Positions 6,964 through 9,390 of a stretch of DNA of 9,390 bases are shown in pieces; position 1 is the stretch's first letter; the number at the start of each line of letters is the position of its first letter. This DNA comes from Acidobacteriota bacterium. Its GTDB lineage: Bacteria; Acidobacteriota; Aminicenantia; Aminicenantales; Saccharicenantaceae. A model generated the notes under the pieces. That model searched no databases. It saw only the letters and a program-made list of their open reading frames with translations, and was not told where the DNA came from. Made by a program: the position numbers and the translations under genes. The stretch covers positions 274 through 9,663 of the forward strand of contig DMVN01000223.1 in the NCBI GenBank assembly GCA_003476685.1, written 5' to 3'.

Positions 6964-8358
6964 ATGATTCGATTTTTTAATACTCTGTCCGGTTCCCTGG
7001 AAGAATTCCGGCCGCTCCGGGAAGGCGAAGTTCGCCTCTATACCTGCGGCCCGACCGTTTACGACTATCCCCATATCGGCAATTACCGGGCTTACCTCTT
7101 TGAGGACCTGCTGAAAAGATTCCTGATTTTTTACGGTTACAAAGTCATCCACGTGATGAACCTGACCGACGTTGACGACAAGACCATCAAAGGAGCCAGG
7201 CGTCTGGGGATTTCTCTCCAGGAATACACGGCCAAGTACATCGAGGCCTTTTTTGAGGATAGCCAGGTACTGCGGCTGCTGCCAGCCGATATCTATCCCC
7301 GGGCCACCGAGCACATCCCCGACATGGTCAGAATGGTCAAAGGCTTGCTGGAAAAAGGTTTTGCCTATTACAAGGACGGTTCGGTTTATTTCAGCATCGA
7401 GAAATTCCCGGCTTACGGGCGCCTGGCCAAGATTAACCTGGAAGAGTTGAAGGCCGGGGCCAGGGTGGACAGCGACGAATACGAGAAAGAAAGTGCGCAC
7501 GACTTTGCCCTGTGGAAAAAGGCCAAGGAAGGAGAGCCCTTCTGGGAAACCGATCTGGGTCCGGGCCGGCCTGGATGGCATATCGAATGTTCGGCTATGA
7601 GCACTCGCTATCTGGGCCCGACCATTGATATCCACTGCGGCGGCATTGACAACATCTTCCCCCATCACGAAAACGAGATCGCCCAGTCCGAGGCTTTTTA
7701 CGGCCAGAAATTCGTCAACTACTGGCTCCACTGCCACCACCTGGTGGTAGACGGAGAAAAGATGTCCAAGTCCAGGGGGAACTTCTACACTCTGCGCGAC
7801 CTGCTGGGGCGGGGAATCGACCCCATCGACCTGAGGTTTTTCCTGCTCTCCACCCACTACCGCAAGATGCTGAATTTCACCTTTGCTAACCTGGAGCAGG
7901 CCCGGGCCTCCAGACAGAGAATCCTGGATTTCGTTTACGAGCTTGAACACCGGACTTTTGCTGCCGGCTCTGACCCCGATGTCCGGCGGCTGGCGGACAG
8001 GACTTCAGCCGAATTTAGGGACAGCCTGGCCGATGACCTGAACATTTCCGGCGGCCTGGCCGCCCTGTTTGAATTCATCCGGGAAGTAAATTCCCGCCTA
8101 TCAAGGGATTTAATCAAGCAGGAAGATGCCATCCTGGTGCTGCAGACAGTGTCTGACCTCGACCGGGTGCTGGCCATCCTGCCAGAAAGAAAAGAAGAAG
8201 CCCTGCCAGCCGAAATCCTGGAAAAAATCGAGTTGCGCCAGAAAGCCCGGAAAGAGAAAAATTTTGCCCTGGCCGACGCTATCCGCGAGGAACTGCGGCA
8301 GCTGGGCCTGATCCTGGAAGATACCAAAGAAGGCGTCAGGTGGAAAAGGATAAAATAG
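6964..8358 (+). CDS. cysS: Cysteinyl-tRNA synthetase
   Basis: Class I aminoacyl-tRNA synthetase charging tRNA-Cys. From ATG 6964 it has 464 residues, close to E. coli CysRS (461). Zinc ligands fall at Cys28 (YTCGPTVYD), Cys209 (HIECSAM), His234 and Glu238 (PHHENEIAQ), the same numbers as in E. coli. The HIGH motif is HIGN (37-40), a common variant in this family, and KMSKS is at 266-270. The C-terminal helical DALR-type and tRNA-binding regions follow (ARKEKNFALADAIREEL). An in-frame ATG at 6919 would add 15 hydrophobic residues. I reject it because family proteins begin at MIRFFNTLSG, residue numbering fits 6964, and the added bases contain a good promoter. It is transcribed divergently from the lysine genes; yraN follows with a 19-base overlap. 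The stop is TAG. Confidence 0.96.
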   Translation: MIRFFNTLSGSLEEFRPLREGEVRLYTCGPTVYDYPHIGNYRAYLFEDLLKRFLIFYGYKVIHVMNLTDVDDKTIKGARRLGISLQEYTAKYIEAFFEDSQVLRLLPADIYPRATEHIPDMVRMVKGLLEKGFAYYKDGSVYFSIEKFPAYGRLAKINLEELKAGARVDSDEYEKESAHDFALWKKAKEGEPFWETDLGPGRPGWHIECSAMSTRYLGPTIDIHCGGIDNIFPHHENEIAQSEAFYGQKFVNYWLHCHHLVVDGEKMSKSRGNFYTLRDLLGRGIDPIDLRFFLLSTHYRKMLNFTFANLEQARASRQRILDFVYELEHRTFAAGSDPDVRRLADRTSAEFRDSLADDLNISGGLAALFEFIREVNSRLSRDLIKQEDAILVLQTVSDLDRVLAILPERKEEALPAEILEKIELRQKARKEKNFALADAIREELRQLGLILEDTKEGVRWKRIK

Positions 8359-8711
8359 ACTCGCTCCGCTTTGGCCGCTGGGGCGAGGCAATAGCTGCGG
8401 AATACCTCAAGAGCAAGGGTTACCTGATTATTGCCAGCCACTTCCAGTTCCATCACACTGAAATTGACCTCATTGCCCGCGACGGGGATTACCTGGTCTT
8501 TATTGAAGTCAAGACCAGGAGTTCCGACGACTTCGGCTCTCCGGAAGAAGCCATCACCGAACGCAAAAAGGCCCACCTGCGGCGGGCGGCCGAGGGTTAT
8601 CTTTATCTTAATAACCTGGGTCAGGTTGACTGCCGCTTTGACGTCATCAGTCTGAGCTTTGATGACCGGGGCCGGGCCGAAATTGAACATCTGGTAAATG
8701 CCTTTGAATAA
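8340..8711 (+). CDS. yraN: YraN family protein (UPF0102, restriction endonuclease-like fold)
   Basis: 123 residues, a full-length member of the small YraN/UPF0102 family, whose fold resembles Holliday junction resolvases and PD-(D/E)xK nucleases; the cellular role is not established. Visible family motifs: FGRWGEAIAAEYLKSKGY (11-28, Glu16), HTEIDLIARDGDYLVFIEVK (39-58, with Glu41, Asp43, Glu56 and Lys58 as the probable nuclease-type cluster), TRSSDDFGSPEEAI, and CRFDVISL near the C-terminus. It starts with GTG at 8340, with GAAGG (8329-8333) 6 bases upstream. There is no other suitable start nearby, and the overlap with the end of cysS points to translational coupling. TAA stop. Confidence 0.9.
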   Translation: MEKDKIDSLRFGRWGEAIAAEYLKSKGYLIIASHFQFHHTEIDLIARDGDYLVFIEVKTRSSDDFGSPEEAITERKKAHLRRAAEGYLYLNNLGQVDCRFDVISLSFDDRGRAEIEHLVNAFE

Positions 8712-8730
8712 TTTATGCAGGAGTTAAATT

Positions 8731-9390
8731 ATGAATAGATTCGTTCATTTTTTATGTCTGCTGGTAGTTGGTTTACTGCTCTTTAGCCCGGCTGGAGCCA
8801 GGGCCCAGGTGATTCCGGCCCCGGAGGATATCCTGGGGTTCAAGGTTGGAGCCGATTACCATCTCATTACCTATGACCAGGCCATCGATTACCTGAAAAA
8901 GGTGGCCTCGGTTTCTGACCGGATAAGACTCAAGGAAATCGGCCAGACCACCCTGGGCCTGCCCATGTACTGTGCCATCATCTCTTCGGCCGACAACCTG
9001 GCCAGCCTGGAAAAATACCAGGAAATCATAAAAAAGCTGTCTCTGGCCAGGGGGCTCAGCCCGGAAGAAGCTCTGCGGCTGTCAGCCCAGGGCAAGGCCG
9101 TGGTTTATATCGACGGCGGGCTGCATGCCTCCGAATGTGCCCCGGCCCAGCACCTGGTGCAGCTGGCTTACGACCTGGTTTCGGGCCGGGATGAAAAGAC
9201 CCTGAGGATACTCGACCAAGTCATCTGCCTGCTGGTTTTTGCCAACCCGGACGGGATGAACCTGCTGGCTGATTGGTACCACAAGAATGTCGGCACACCG
9301 TTTGAAGTCTCTCCCCTGCCCTATCTTTATCATTATTATGCCGGGCATGATAACAACCGCGATTCCTACCTGGCCAACCTCAAGGAAACT
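8731..9390 (+). CDS. Secreted M14-type zinc carboxypeptidase, 3' end outside the window
   Basis: 220 codons are present of what is normally a much longer protein. ATG 8731 has AGGAG (8719-8723) 7 bases upstream, and the gene starts 19 bases after yraN. Residues 1-25 form a signal peptide: a short basic end, a hydrophobic core CLLVVGLLLF, then PAGARA with a likely cut before QVIPAPED. There is no lipobox cysteine, so the product is probably periplasmic or released. The mature part shows the M14 layout: YDQAIDYLKKV, EIGQTTLGLPMY, VVYIDGGLHASECAPAQHLV with the first two zinc ligands (His132, Glu135), FANPDGMN (170-177), and HDNNRDSY (206-213) with the Asn-Arg pair typical of substrate binding. 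The third zinc ligand and catalytic Glu would lie beyond the edge. It would cut residues from the C-terminus of peptides; specificity cannot be judged. Confidence 0.88.
   Translation, partial: MNRFVHFLCLLVVGLLLFSPAGARAQVIPAPEDILGFKVGADYHLITYDQAIDYLKKVASVSDRIRLKEIGQTTLGLPMYCAIISSADNLASLEKYQEIIKKLSLARGLSPEEALRLSAQGKAVVYIDGGLHASECAPAQHLVQLAYDLVSGRDEKTLRILDQVICLLVFANPDGMNLLADWYHKNVGTPFEVSPLPYLYHYYAGHDNNRDSYLANLKET

Noticed and set aside
6006..8690. Long open frames on the strand opposite the lysine reductase (6006-6881), cysS (6925-7950) and yraN (7935-8690), up to 341 codons.
   Set aside because: They are mirror frames of strongly codon-biased, GC-rich genes whose sense products are clear families; the antisense translations show no recognisable domain.

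Overview
The window is a densely coding stretch of a bacterial chromosome at roughly 55% G+C; the exception is the first ~960 bases, which I counted at about 44%. The gene content (a CIRCE-controlled hrcA-grpE-dnaK cluster, an unfused lysine-ketoglutarate reductase/saccharopine dehydrogenase pair, a MEMO-family protein and a secreted M14-type carboxypeptidase) suggests a Gram-negative-type, peptide- or amino-acid-using bacterium. A member or relative of Acidobacteriota/Aminicenantes is a plausible but unproven guess. No phage, IS, CRISPR, tRNA or rRNA features were found.

Layout. Minus strand, read from 6812 down to 1: a lysine-ketoglutarate reductase-type gene; saccharopine dehydrogenase; a MEMO/AmmeMemoRadiSam-B-type gene; hrcA, interrupted by an in-frame TAG; grpE; and dnaK, whose 3' end runs off the window. 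Gaps between these genes are short (from a 4-base overlap to 67 bases), so transcription from the strong promoter at 6848-6877 could cover all six. A second promoter in front of hrcA, with a degenerate CIRCE operator over its -35 box, would let the heat-shock genes be controlled separately. Plus strand from 6964: cysS, yraN (overlapping cysS by 19 bases) and an exported zinc carboxypeptidase cut by the right edge.

How the genes work together. The first two minus-strand genes would convert lysine plus 2-oxoglutarate, via saccharopine, to glutamate plus aminoadipate semialdehyde. The exported carboxypeptidase would supply amino acids from outside the cytoplasm. HrcA normally represses grpE and dnaK by binding CIRCE; GrpE is the nucleotide exchange factor of DnaK.

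Points that need a second look: (1) the amber codon in the middle of an otherwise intact hrcA reading frame; (2) the weakened CIRCE in front of it; (3) a sharp change of base composition and leucine codon choice inside dnaK, suggesting recombination or an assembly chimera; (4) a well-formed promoter whose -10 box ends 7 bases before the cysS ATG, which predicts a leaderless cysS mRNA. I did not see a convincing new defence or mobile system; apart from these points the window is ordinary housekeeping and metabolism.
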